Source of the DNA: DYHD01 sp037445375
Lineage (GTDB): Bacteria > Nitrospirota > Thermodesulfovibrionia > Thermodesulfovibrionales > Dissulfurispiraceae
Length of the DNA stretch: 19,173 bases
Direction of reading: 5' to 3'
NCBI GenBank assembly: GCA_037445375.1
Contig: JBBIKS010000044.1
Coordinates: forward strand, 1 to 19,173
Both the position numbers and the translations under genes were made by a program. Shown here one piece after another: positions 7,990 through 15,171 of the stretch (position 1 is its first letter; the number at the start of each line of letters is the position of its first letter). The notes beneath the pieces were generated by a model, which was not told the origin of the DNA, searched no databases, and was given only the letters and a program-made list of their open reading frames with translations.

Positions 7990-8724
7990 ATGACTGGTCA
8001 TACAGCCATAATAACAGGCGGCGGAAGGGGAATTGGCAAAGCTATTGCAGAAGCCCTCGCTAAGAGAGGGGTTAATATAGCAATAGTAGGAACAAATTAT
8101 GATGTTGCTAAACAAACATCCCTAAGCCTTCAAAATATAGGGGTTAGGAGCATTGCTATACAAGCAGATGTTTCGATTTCTGATGATGTAAAAAATATCT
8201 TTGATAAAGCCTTAAGTGAATTTGGGAGAGTAGATATTCTTATAAATAATGCCGGTATTACCCGCGACAGCCTCATTATAAGAATGAAGGACGAGGACTG
8301 GGATAGAGTGATAAATGTGAATTTGAAAGGAACATTTCTTTGCAGCAGGGAAGCTGTTAAGATAATGTTGAAGCAAAAATACGGAAGAATAGTAAATATT
8401 TCATCCATTGTTGCATTTATGGGCAATATAGGTCAGGCAAATTACAGCGCTTCTAAGGCAGGCATAGCGGGTTTGACCAAAACGACTGCCAAAGAGTATG
8501 CTAACAGAGGCATAACTGTCAATGCAGTTGCCCCAGGTTTTATAATGACTGCAATGACTGAAACTATACCTGAGAATATCAAAAACGAAATGCTCAAATC
8601 TATACCAATGAATCGTTTCGGGACGACTGATGATGTTGCCAATGCAGTTGTTTTTTTTGCATCACCTGATGCAGGATATATAACAGGTCAAATATTGCAT
8701 GTTAATGGCGGCATGTATATGTAA
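7990..8724 (+). CDS. fabG: 3-oxoacyl-[acyl-carrier-protein] reductase
   Basis: A 244-residue short-chain dehydrogenase that reduces 3-ketoacyl-ACP with NADPH in the fatty-acid elongation cycle. Seen: the Rossmann cofactor motif TGGGRGIG (9-16), NNAG (86-89), the catalytic Asn111 in NVNLKG, Ser139 in NISSI, and YSASK with Tyr152 and Lys156. It ends with the FabG-type GQILHVNGGMYM. Length and spacing match classical FabG closely, and the position before acpP and fabF separates it from other reductases of the superfamily. TAAGGAG precedes the ATG. It is the first gene of the cluster; fabD, fabH and plsX, often found upstream in other bacteria, are not here. A repeat-rich gap lies there instead. 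Confidence 0.95.
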   Translation: MTGHTAIITGGGRGIGKAIAEALAKRGVNIAIVGTNYDVAKQTSLSLQNIGVRSIAIQADVSISDDVKNIFDKALSEFGRVDILINNAGITRDSLIIRMKDEDWDRVINVNLKGTFLCSREAVKIMLKQKYGRIVNISSIVAFMGNIGQANYSASKAGIAGLTKTTAKEYANRGITVNAVAPGFIMTAMTETIPENIKNEMLKSIPMNRFGTTDDVANAVVFFASPDAGYITGQILHVNGGMYM

Positions 8725-8745
8725 AAAGTGTCTATATGAGCGCTG

Positions 8746-8784
8746 AGTATCAGTAAAAACAACCTGATACTTATTACTGATACT
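8746..8784 (+). promoter_or_regulatory. Alternative hairpins in the acpP leader
   Basis: AGTATCAGTAA (8746-8756) is perfectly complementary to TTACTGATACT (8774-8784), an 11-bp stem. Its first 8 bases can instead pair with an extra copy, CTGATACT, at 8764-8771. The two stems exclude each other. The structure sits 20 nt before the acpP Shine-Dalgarno (TGGAGG, 8805-8810). It could be an attenuator, an mRNA-stability element or a binding site for a fatty-acid regulator. The symmetry is seen directly; the role is inferred. Confidence 0.45.
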
Positions 8785-8816
8785 GACTCTAATCACTAAT
8801 AAACTGGAGGATAATA

Positions 8817-9050
8817 ATGGTCGAGGACAAGGTAAAAGAGATTATTTCAAAGCAGCTAGGGGTTGATCAATCAGCTATAACGCCCGATGTTTCTTTCATC
8901 GAGGACCTGGGTGCTGACTCTCTTGACACTGTTGAGCTTGTAATGGCTTTCGAGGAGGCTTTCGAGATCGAAATACCCGACGAAGATGCAGAGAAAATAA
9001 GTAAAGTAAAGGATGCAATAGCTTATATCAATAATAAAATTAATGGATAA
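8817..9050 (+). CDS. acpP: Acyl carrier protein
   Basis: A 77-residue acidic protein that carries growing acyl chains on a phosphopantetheine arm. The attachment serine is Ser35 in the canonical GADSLDTVEL motif. The rest follows the family closely, for example EEAFEIEIPDEDAEKI. TGGAGG is 6 nt before the ATG, one of the best ribosome-binding sites in the cluster, as expected for an abundant protein. It is separated from fabG by a 92-bp structured leader and overlaps fabF by 8 nt. Confidence 0.97.
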   Translation: MVEDKVKEIISKQLGVDQSAITPDVSFIEDLGADSLDTVELVMAFEEAFEIEIPDEDAEKISKVKDAIAYINNKING

Positions 9051-10293
9051 CCGAAGAAGAGTCGTAATCACAGGTATGGGCATTATTTGCCCTATAGGTA
9101 TTGGCTTGAACGAAGCCTGGCAGGCGGCAGTTGTTGGTAAGTCAGGTGTTTGCTCTATAACACAGTTTGACGCATCTTCATTGCCAACCAGGATAGCAGG
9201 CGAAGTGAAAGGCTTTGATCCTACTCCTTATGTTGAATATAAGGAAATAAAAAAGATGGATAGGTTCATCCAGTTTGCAATGGCAGCTTCTGATATGGCG
9301 ATGAAGGATTCAGGGCTAAGCATCACCGATGAAAATGCCGAAAGAGTCGGAGTAGTTATAGGCGCTGGGATGGGGGGATTGCCGGCAATTGAACATTATC
9401 ACAGGATTTATCTTGAAAAAGGGCACAAAAGGATATCCCCATTTTTTATTCCCATGCTTATAATCAACCTTGCATCTGGAAATGTCTCAATCAAGTTTGG
9501 TGCAAAGGGGCCTAACTTATCAGTTGTTACCGCGTGCGCTACTGGCAACCACGCTATTGGGGATGCTTATGAAATAATCAAAAGAGGAGATGCAGATGCA
9601 ATGTTTGCTGGCGGCACTGAGTCTTGCATAACACATCTCGGCATAGCTGGCTTTTGTGCTATGAAGGCATTGTCTGTCAAAAATGATATGCCCGAAAAAG
9701 CAAGCAAGCCTTTTGATATCGAACGCGACGGCTTTGTAATGGGAGAAGGAGCTGGCGTCCTGATGCTCGAAAACCTTGACAATGCCCTTGCAAGAAATGC
9801 TCGTATATATGCAGAAATTATAGGTTACGGCATGTCAAGCGATGCCTATCACATAACCTCGCCAGCACCAAAAGGCGAAGGAGCTGCAAGGTGCATGAAA
9901 ATAGCTCTGGCTAAAGCTGGCATCGAACCTAAAAAAATCGATTACATTAATGCTCACGGAACATCCACAAAGTATGGGGATGAACTTGAGACAGATGCTA
10001 TAAAAACGGTTTTTGGGGAGCATGCCTATAAATTGTGCGTTAGTTCAACGAAGTCAATGATAGGCCATTTGCTCGGTGCAGCAGGAGGGGTTGAAGCTGT
10101 ATTTACTGTCCTTAGCATGCATAACAGTATCGTATTGCCCACAATTAACCTCGAAAATCCCGACCCTGAATGTGACCTCGATTATGTGCCTAATAAGTCC
10201 CGTCCTATGGAAATAGAATATGCGATGTCCAATTCCTTTGGCTTTGGTGGAACTAATGCCTGTCTCATATTTAAAAAATATAGAGGAACTTGA
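9043..10293 (+). CDS. fabF: Beta-ketoacyl-ACP synthase II
   Basis: A 416-residue condensing enzyme that elongates acyl-ACP with malonyl-ACP. The Cys-His-His triad is Cys165 (VVTACATGNH), His305 (NAHGTSTKYGDELE) and His342 (SMIGHLLGAAGG), with the conserved Lys337 nearby. The C-terminal NSFGFGGTNACLIF glycine-rich motif is present. Length is standard for FabF. The ATG overlaps the acpP stop by 8 nt, indicating translational coupling, so no separate promoter is expected. FabB is an alternative name within the family, but the acpP-fabF order supports FabF. Confidence 0.95.
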   Translation: MDNRRRVVITGMGIICPIGIGLNEAWQAAVVGKSGVCSITQFDASSLPTRIAGEVKGFDPTPYVEYKEIKKMDRFIQFAMAASDMAMKDSGLSITDENAERVGVVIGAGMGGLPAIEHYHRIYLEKGHKRISPFFIPMLIINLASGNVSIKFGAKGPNLSVVTACATGNHAIGDAYEIIKRGDADAMFAGGTESCITHLGIAGFCAMKALSVKNDMPEKASKPFDIERDGFVMGEGAGVLMLENLDNALARNARIYAEIIGYGMSSDAYHITSPAPKGEGAARCMKIALAKAGIEPKKIDYINAHGTSTKYGDELETDAIKTVFGEHAYKLCVSSTKSMIGHLLGAAGGVEAVFTVLSMHNSIVLPTINLENPDPECDLDYVPNKSRPMEIEYAMSNSFGFGGTNACLIFKKYRGT

Positions 10294-10954
10294 AAAATCC
10301 CTTGGGCATGTCTTTCAAGATAAAGGGCTGCTCATAGATTCTATAACCCACAGGTCATATCTCCACGAAAATCCTACTGAAAGATTTAATTGCAATGAAA
10401 GACTGGAATTTTTGGGTGATGCTGTATTAGGTCTTGCCATATCGCATATTCTTTTTCTGGATGAAACCAACCTGACAGAAGCAAGCATGTCAAAAATTAA
10501 ATCATATCTCGTCAACGAATCCGTCCTTTTTGAGATTGCATCGGATTTATCTTTAGGCAGTTATCTGAGACTTGGAAAAGGAGAGGAGTTGACAGGAGGC
10601 CGCACCAAAAAATCTGTCCTCTCAAATGCAATGGAGGCTGTAATTGGAGCTATCTTCCTTGATAGCAATTATAGGACTGCAAGGTCTTTAATCCTGAAGT
10701 TATACTCGAAAAAACTTCAGGATGCCATATCTAATAAAGAAGGCTGTGACTTTAAAAGCGAGTTGCAGGAAAAAATACAAAGTATTTACGGGGTTTTGCC
10801 CGAATACAGAATCGTTAAGCAGGAAGGCGAAGAACATAAAAAGATATTCACGGTCGAGGTTTATATAAACAGCGAACTGTATGGAACCGCCAAGGGCAAA
10901 AGCAAAAAAGAGGCTCAAATGTTAGCCGCAAAAAAAGCCTTTGAAAAATTATAG
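10256..10954 (+). CDS. rnc: Ribonuclease III
   Basis: A 232-residue double-strand-specific endoribonuclease for rRNA and mRNA processing. The catalytic domain carries the signature NERLEFLGDAVL (47-58) with Glu51 and Asp55. The second metal-binding segment reads SNAMEAVIGAIFLD, with Glu127 matching E. coli Glu117 but Asn124 where E. coli has Asp114. A double-stranded RNA-binding domain fills about 160-232 and ends GKSKKEAQMLAAKKAFEKL. I chose ATG 10256, with GGTGG 5 nt upstream; this overlaps fabF by 38 nt. An ATG at 10220 would add 12 residues unlike the family. The fabF-rnc neighbourhood is common in bacteria. Confidence 0.94.
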   Translation: MPVSYLKNIEELEKSLGHVFQDKGLLIDSITHRSYLHENPTERFNCNERLEFLGDAVLGLAISHILFLDETNLTEASMSKIKSYLVNESVLFEIASDLSLGSYLRLGKGEELTGGRTKKSVLSNAMEAVIGAIFLDSNYRTARSLILKLYSKKLQDAISNKEGCDFKSELQEKIQSIYGVLPEYRIVKQEGEEHKKIFTVEVYINSELYGTAKGKSKKEAQMLAAKKAFEKL

Positions 10955-12173
10955 AAATGATAAAAAGGTAGCCTCATGGTGCCTTTATGATTTTGCGAAT
11001 TCAAGCTATTCTGCAGTAATAGCCGCTGTTATATTTCCTGTCTATTATACAAATGTAATCGTAGGCAATGCACAGGGTCAGGGAGATTTATGGTGGGGTA
11101 GAGCGATAGCCATTAGCATGGCAGTTGTCGCCATAACCTCTCCTTTTCTGGGCGGCATTGCCGATTTTATCGGACTAAGAAAAAGGCTTCTTTTCTTCTA
11201 CACCCTGCTTTGCGTCATTTCTGTTGCGTCCTTCAGCTTCCTCGAAAAAGACATGGTCATAGCAGGATTCATTTTAATCGTCCTTGCTAATATCGGACTC
11301 GAAGGCGGAATCGTATTTTATAATTCATTTCTAACACAAATAACCAAGCCCTCATATCAAGGCAGGGTCTCAGCATGGGGCTTTGGGATCGGATATGGAG
11401 GCTCGGTAATCTCTCTCCTTATCGCCTTGCTGTTAATAAATAAAGGAATGATTACAACAGTATGGCCAATGGTTGCGATTTTCTTTTTAGTATTTTCGCT
11501 GCCTGCATTTATATACCTGCCGTCAGATGCAAAGGTTAAAACAGGTATATTCAATGCAGCGGTCTGTGGCTTTAAACATACAATCTTAAGATTAGGATTA
11601 ATGATAAGAAATAAACAACAAAGAAGGTTTCTTGCGGCATATCTGCTTTATGAAGACGGAGTGAGCACGGTAATTGTATTTTCGAGCATCTTTGCAGCTA
11701 CAACTTTGGGGTTTGTGCAAAATGAACTCGTCTTGATGTATATACTCGTTCAGTTTACAGCACTTGCCGGCTCATTTCTGCTTGCCCGTCCGATTGACTT
11801 ATGGGGACCTAAGAAAGTGATTACAATATCATTGATCCTCTGGATAATTGTCTCAACATCAGCATATCTTGTTCAAAGTAAGATATATTTTCTTATGATC
11901 GCATCCTTGGCAGGTTTTGGACTTGGCAGTATTCAGGCGGCTTCGAGGGCACTTTATGCAAAATTTATTGTGCAAGGACAGGAATCCGAGTATTTCGGCG
12001 TATATTCTTTCATTGGAAAGTCATCAGCTATCATTGGACCACTTGTTTTTGGCTATATGTCCTCAACATTCGGAAGCCAGAGACCAGCAATCTTAGGGGT
12101 AACACTGTTTTTTATTGCAGGACTCATCTTGCTCCAGATGCTGAGACTGGAGGGTTCACATGCAGATAATTAA
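10941..12173 (+). CDS. UMF1-family (Atg22-like) major facilitator transporter
   Basis: A 410-residue membrane protein with about 12 hydrophobic segments. The N-terminal ASWCLYDFANSSYSAVI is the hallmark of the UMF1/vacuole-effluxer branch of the major facilitator superfamily, and GGIADFIGLRKR resembles the loop 2-3 motif. Substrates of bacterial members are unknown; yeast Atg22 exports amino acids from the vacuole. The start appears to be TTG at 10941, because no in-frame ATG occurs before the signature. It has no good Shine-Dalgarno and overlaps rnc by 14 nt, so translation probably depends on coupling. The next gene overlaps its end by 14 nt. Confidence 0.85.
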   Translation: MKNYRNDKKVASWCLYDFANSSYSAVIAAVIFPVYYTNVIVGNAQGQGDLWWGRAIAISMAVVAITSPFLGGIADFIGLRKRLLFFYTLLCVISVASFSFLEKDMVIAGFILIVLANIGLEGGIVFYNSFLTQITKPSYQGRVSAWGFGIGYGGSVISLLIALLLINKGMITTVWPMVAIFFLVFSLPAFIYLPSDAKVKTGIFNAAVCGFKHTILRLGLMIRNKQQRRFLAAYLLYEDGVSTVIVFSSIFAATTLGFVQNELVLMYILVQFTALAGSFLLARPIDLWGPKKVITISLILWIIVSTSAYLVQSKIYFLMIASLAGFGLGSIQAASRALYAKFIVQGQESEYFGVYSFIGKSSAIIGPLVFGYMSSTFGSQRPAILGVTLFFIAGLILLQMLRLEGSHADN

Positions 12174-12996
12174 TAGTCTAGAAAATCTTAAACTAAAACT
12201 TGACAGACTGTATGATGAATATAATTTTAAAAGTCGCCTTGCCAATGATCCTATTGAATTTCCTCATAAATTTAATAATGAAGACGACATTGAGATAGCC
12301 GGTTTCATAGCCTCCTCATTTGCTTATGGCAGGGTTGATTTATTTAAGCCGATAATTGGAAGGATTTTAAGCATTATGGGCAGAAGCCCATATGATTTTA
12401 TAATTAACTTTGACCACAATAGGCAGGGCAATTTATTCTCCGGCATCAGCTACAGATTTAGCAACAGCAGTGATATCGCCGCACTTATTTTTGCTCTTCA
12501 CAATGTTATTGTAAAATTTGAGAGGCTTGAAAAATTATTTAAAAAAAATTTTAGCCACGATGACTTAAACATTGAAAAAGCTTTGAAAGGTTTTATAAGG
12601 GCTTTTGAGATGCTAAACTCGCAGATTATCAATAATCAATCAGCCGGCTTCCGTTTTTTCTTCCCCTCTCCCGAAAAGGGCAGTTGTTGTAAACGATTAA
12701 ATCTCTTCCTTAGATGGATGGTGAGAGACAGGGATATTGACTTTGGGATATGGAAGGGGATACCGAAAAATAAACTCATTATACCTCTCGATACCCATAT
12801 TGCGAGAATATCAAGATGTCTTAAACTTACAAAAAGAAAATCGGCAGACTGGAAAATGGCAGTCGAGATAACCGAGTCATTAAAACTGTTTGATATAGAA
12901 GATCCGCTTAAATATGACTTTGCCCTATGTCATCAAGGCATAACTAAACTATGCAGTCTGATGAAATGCAGGGAATGCAGCTTAATTTCAAGATGA
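12160..12996 (+). CDS. TIGR02757/DUF2400 family protein, possibly HhH-GPD DNA glycosylase-like
   Basis: A 278-residue protein recognised as TIGR02757 by LEKL-YDEYN near the N-terminus, DPIEFPHKF, IAGFIASSFAYGR and EDPLKYDFAL. The family has no experimentally established role that I know of. The C-terminal half can be laid on endonuclease III: CKRLNLFL (Lys178) on RKTANVVL, IPLDTHIARI (Asp211) on the catalytic VDTHIFRV, and a terminal cysteine group (Cys257, Cys265, Cys270, Cys273) near the iron-sulfur loop. This suggests a DNA-repair glycosylase fold; it is my hand alignment, not a database result. TGGAGGG (12148-12154) gives a strong start at ATG 12160, overlapping the transporter by 14 nt. 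The 94 bp after it hold only a weak hairpin near 13021-13040. Confidence 0.8.
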   Translation: MQIINSLENLKLKLDRLYDEYNFKSRLANDPIEFPHKFNNEDDIEIAGFIASSFAYGRVDLFKPIIGRILSIMGRSPYDFIINFDHNRQGNLFSGISYRFSNSSDIAALIFALHNVIVKFERLEKLFKKNFSHDDLNIEKALKGFIRAFEMLNSQIINNQSAGFRFFFPSPEKGSCCKRLNLFLRWMVRDRDIDFGIWKGIPKNKLIIPLDTHIARISRCLKLTKRKSADWKMAVEITESLKLFDIEDPLKYDFALCHQGITKLCSLMKCRECSLISR

Positions 12997-13090
12997 AAAA
13001 AAGTCAGCGGTAAAGATATAATCTCTTTGATCTAAGAGGTTAGGTTTAGCAGGGTTATTAATTAAATTTAAAAAAAGTGAAGGAGGCAAT

Positions 13091-13294
13091 ATGCCTTATG
13101 TTAATATTAAAATAACTAAGGAAGACGTTACTGCAGATAAAAAAGCTGAGATCATAAAAGGGGTTACAGAACTGTTGATGAATGTTTTAGGCAAAAATCC
13201 TCAGACCACAGTTGTCATCATAGATGAAGTAGATACAGATAATTGGGGCATTGGCGGTGAATCTGTAACAGTGCGGCGCAAGCGGGGGCAATAA
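13091..13294 (+). CDS. 4-oxalocrotonate tautomerase family protein
   Basis: A 67-residue protein of the tautomerase superfamily. After removal of Met1, the N-terminal proline (PYVNIKI) is the general base for keto-enol chemistry. The conserved tail DEVDTDNWGIGGESV, with Trp52 in the active-site wall, matches small YwhB/DmpI-like members. The usual Arg11 of xylH-type enzymes is not present at its position, so a classical role in catechol degradation is not supported and the substrate is unknown. AAGGAGG at 13079-13085 gives an excellent start. It stands alone after a 94-bp gap from the upstream cluster, so it may have its own promoter, although read-through is possible. Confidence 0.88.
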   Translation: MPYVNIKITKEDVTADKKAEIIKGVTELLMNVLGKNPQTTVVIIDEVDTDNWGIGGESVTVRRKRGQ

Positions 13295-13430
13295 GCGACC
13301 TTGCCATTTAAATAAATTTAGCGAATAGAGTTAACTAATAGAGGCAAGACTTACGAAACTTGATCTAATGACTTATCTATTGCCTGCTAAATAGAGTTTG
13401 TTTATTAATGCTGCTTTCAGCTTAAATCCA

Positions 13431-13460
13431 GTATTCCAGCGGTCTTTTGAGCTGGAATAC
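13431..13460. repeat. Perfect 10-bp hairpin inside the repeat element
   Basis: GTATTCCAGC (13431-13440) pairs exactly with GCTGGAATAC (13451-13460) across a 10-nt loop. It lacks a following T run, so it is not a classical terminator. It is probably part of the mobile element or a dispersed repeat. Confidence 0.55.
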
Positions 13461-13489
13461 AAAATCCTTAGAAAAGGCACTGCATGCCC

Positions 13490-13630
13490 GATTAACCCAA
13501 AAAATGTAATTAGATTTTTATGTAGCAGGCACAGTATAGTGATGTAGCGCTCTGATTTAATGTCTCAGGACAAAGGGGGTTAGGGGATTAATGCCTGCTC
13601 TTTTAGAATTAGACGCATTTTTCGGGTTAA
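13490..13630. repeat. Inverted-repeat element, type 1, second copy, 141 bp
   Basis: GATTAACCCAAAAAATG (13490-13506) equals 5957-5973 exactly. The right end GCATTTTTCGGGTTAA (13615-13630) is its reverse complement with one mismatch over the shared core. The arms extend inward: GTAGCAGGCA near 13521 matches TGCCTGCTCT near 13592 in inverted orientation. TTAA occurs at both ends (13492-13495 and 13627-13630). It appears to lie inside the type 2 element at 13389-13718. Confidence 0.55.
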
Positions 13631-13718
13631 AGTATCTCAAAATTGAAAATTCCTTATAAAAATTGAGAATTATAGAAAAAGAAAACAGGCAGACAAAATA
13701 TAAACAAACGACTAAATA

Positions 13719-13727
13719 TGTTAAAAT
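13719..13727 (+). promoter_or_regulatory. Candidate extended -10 element of the cooC-like gene
   Basis: TGTTAAAAT (13719-13727) matches the motif ahead of purL and fabG. No convincing -35 is seen at the normal distance. A start near 13734 gives a leader of about 36 nt containing AAGGGGG (13753-13759). The motif begins directly after the repeat element end, so the element may have supplied part of the promoter. Confidence 0.35.
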
Positions 13728-13769
13728 CAATTCTTATCCTAACACCAAAAAGAAGGGGGACTTAGATAA

Positions 13770-14543
13770 ATGGCATATACAATTGCACTTGCCGGCAAGG
13801 GTGGTACAGGCAAAACAAGCATCGCGGCTCTGACAATAAGATATCTTGTAAATAAAAGAAGAGGTCCTGTATTAGCTATTGATGCAGATAGTAATGCATG
13901 TTTAAACGAGGCGCTTGGGATCGAGGTTCATACTACAATAGGAAGAATAAGGGAGGAGTCTCTTGAAGCCGTCAGGGTAACAGGAGACAGGCTTGGTGGT
14001 ATGCCTATGGAGCAGCTATTTGATTATCAGGTTCAGCAATCACTCGTAGAGGCTAAAGGTTATGACCTCTTGGTCATGGGCAGACCCGAAGGTCCGGGTT
14101 GTTATTGTGCAGCCAATCACATTATAAGAAAATATACTGACAAGTTATCAGAGGGATATCCTTATGTGGTTATAGATAACGAAGCTGGCATGGAACATTT
14201 AAGCAGGAGAACTACTAATAAGGTAAATCTGCTTTTGATTATAAGTGATCCAACCTTTAAAGGTGTTTTAGCGGCAAAGAGAATAAAAGAACTGATTGAA
14301 GAATTAAAACTTGAGATTGAAAAGAGTGCTCTTATTATTAATAGATCGCTCGGCAATGAATTAGATGAATTAAAAAAGATTGCTGACAGCTCAACCCTCT
14401 TAATTGCTGGGGTGATTCCTCAAGATGATTTGATACTAAAATTTGATTTGCAGGGCACGCCTGTTTATCAATTACCAGATGATGCTGTTTCTTTACAGGC
14501 TTTGTGGAGCATTCTTGACTCTCTGCAAATTCCGAGAGTTTAA
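13770..14543 (+). CDS. cooC: CooC-type carbon monoxide dehydrogenase nickel-insertion ATPase
   Basis: A 257-residue SIMIBI-class P-loop ATPase related to MinD and NifH. Seen: the deviant Walker A GKGGTGKT (9-16) with signature Lys10, LAIDADSN (36-42), and GPGCYCAAN with Cys111 and Cys113. This CXC pair is the hallmark of CooC/AcsF proteins, where the two subunits of a dimer bind nickel or zinc between them before transfer to the C-cluster of CO dehydrogenase. VVIDNEAGMEHLSRRT is the switch II region. The close match supports the family; cooC versus acsF naming is uncertain because no CO dehydrogenase or acetyl-CoA synthase gene is in the window. AAGGGGG precedes the ATG by 10 nt. A 72-bp gap separates it from the lipocalin gene. 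Confidence 0.88.
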   Translation: MAYTIALAGKGGTGKTSIAALTIRYLVNKRRGPVLAIDADSNACLNEALGIEVHTTIGRIREESLEAVRVTGDRLGGMPMEQLFDYQVQQSLVEAKGYDLLVMGRPEGPGCYCAANHIIRKYTDKLSEGYPYVVIDNEAGMEHLSRRTTNKVNLLLIISDPTFKGVLAAKRIKELIEELKLEIEKSALIINRSLGNELDELKKIADSSTLLIAGVIPQDDLILKFDLQGTPVYQLPDDAVSLQALWSILDSLQIPRV

Positions 14544-14615
14544 TTTATATATTCGAGCATTGGTATCCAAAAGAATTGGTTAATTTAGCGTTGGGATAAT
14601 TGGAGTTAAACACTA

Positions 14616-15131
14616 ATGAGATTCTTATTAATTTTTTTAGCTTTGTTATTATCAGGTTGTATGGGGGTGCCAGAGAATATAAAACCAGTTGATAATTTCA
14701 AACTGGAAAAATATTTGGGCAAGTGGTATGAAATTGCAAGATTAGACCATTCTTTTGAACGTGGTTTAGATAAGGTTACAGCAGAGTATAGCTTGAGAGA
14801 TGATGGCGGTGTAAGCGTATTAAATCGAGGCTATTCTTTAAAAGAAAATAAGTGGAAAGAAGCTCTTGGTAAGGCATACTTTGTTGAAAGGCATAACTTG
14901 GGTTATCTTAAGGTTTCTTTCTTTGGTCCTTTTTATAGCTCTTATATTATCTTTGAGCTTGACCATGAAAATTATCAATATGCATTAGTGTGCAGCTCAA
15001 AGAAATCGTATCTTTGGATTCTGGCAAGAGAGCCAAGATTAAATGAGGAGACAAAAAATTTTTTAATCACAAAGGCAAAGGCTTTAGGCTTTGAGACAGA
15101 TAAATTAATCTTTATAAATCAAGAAATATAA
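14616..15131 (+). CDS. blc: Blc-like lipocalin lipoprotein
   Basis: A 171-residue lipoprotein of the bacterial lipocalin family. The N-terminus has a signal peptide ending in the lipobox LLSGC, so Cys15 would be lipid-modified. The next residue is Met, not Asp, which favours the outer membrane. The lipocalin signature LGKWYEIARLDHSFERGL (34-51, with Gly35, Trp37, Tyr38) opens the barrel, and YALVCSSKKSYLWILAREP is the conserved second half. E. coli Blc binds lysophospholipids and fatty acids and is tied to membrane stress; the ligand here is inferred. TTGGAG lies about 10 nt before the ATG. It converges on the molybdoenzyme gene with a 40-bp gap in which I see no clear terminator. Confidence 0.9.
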   Translation: MRFLLIFLALLLSGCMGVPENIKPVDNFKLEKYLGKWYEIARLDHSFERGLDKVTAEYSLRDDGGVSVLNRGYSLKENKWKEALGKAYFVERHNLGYLKVSFFGPFYSSYIIFELDHENYQYALVCSSKKSYLWILAREPRLNEETKNFLITKAKALGFETDKLIFINQEI

Positions 15132-15171
15132 TATTGACATCGCAAAAATAAACTCCATGCTTCTGCTTAAA

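Larger units (their letters stand above)
13389..13718. repeat. Inverted-repeat element, type 2, second copy, about 330 bp
   Basis: AAATAGAGTTTGTTTAT (13389-13405) is identical to the left end of the 7682 element. The right end, ATAAACAAACGACTAAATA (13700-13718), is complementary and nearly equals the right end of that element (ATAAACAAACACTAAATA). The longer size is partly explained by a type 1 inverted-repeat element at 13490-13630 lying inside it, which would leave about 189 bp. The right end abuts the extended -10 motif of the cooC-like gene. There is no gene in 13295-13769. Confidence 0.5.

Noticed and set aside
13021..13040. Possible terminator after the TIGR02757 gene (ATCTCTT/AAGAGGT)
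   Set aside because: A seven-pair stem including a G-T pair with no T run is too weak to call.
13490..13630. TTAA target-site duplication of a piggyBac-like element
   Set aside because: TTAA is at both ends here, but the other type 1 copy lacks it on the right, so the duplication cannot be claimed.
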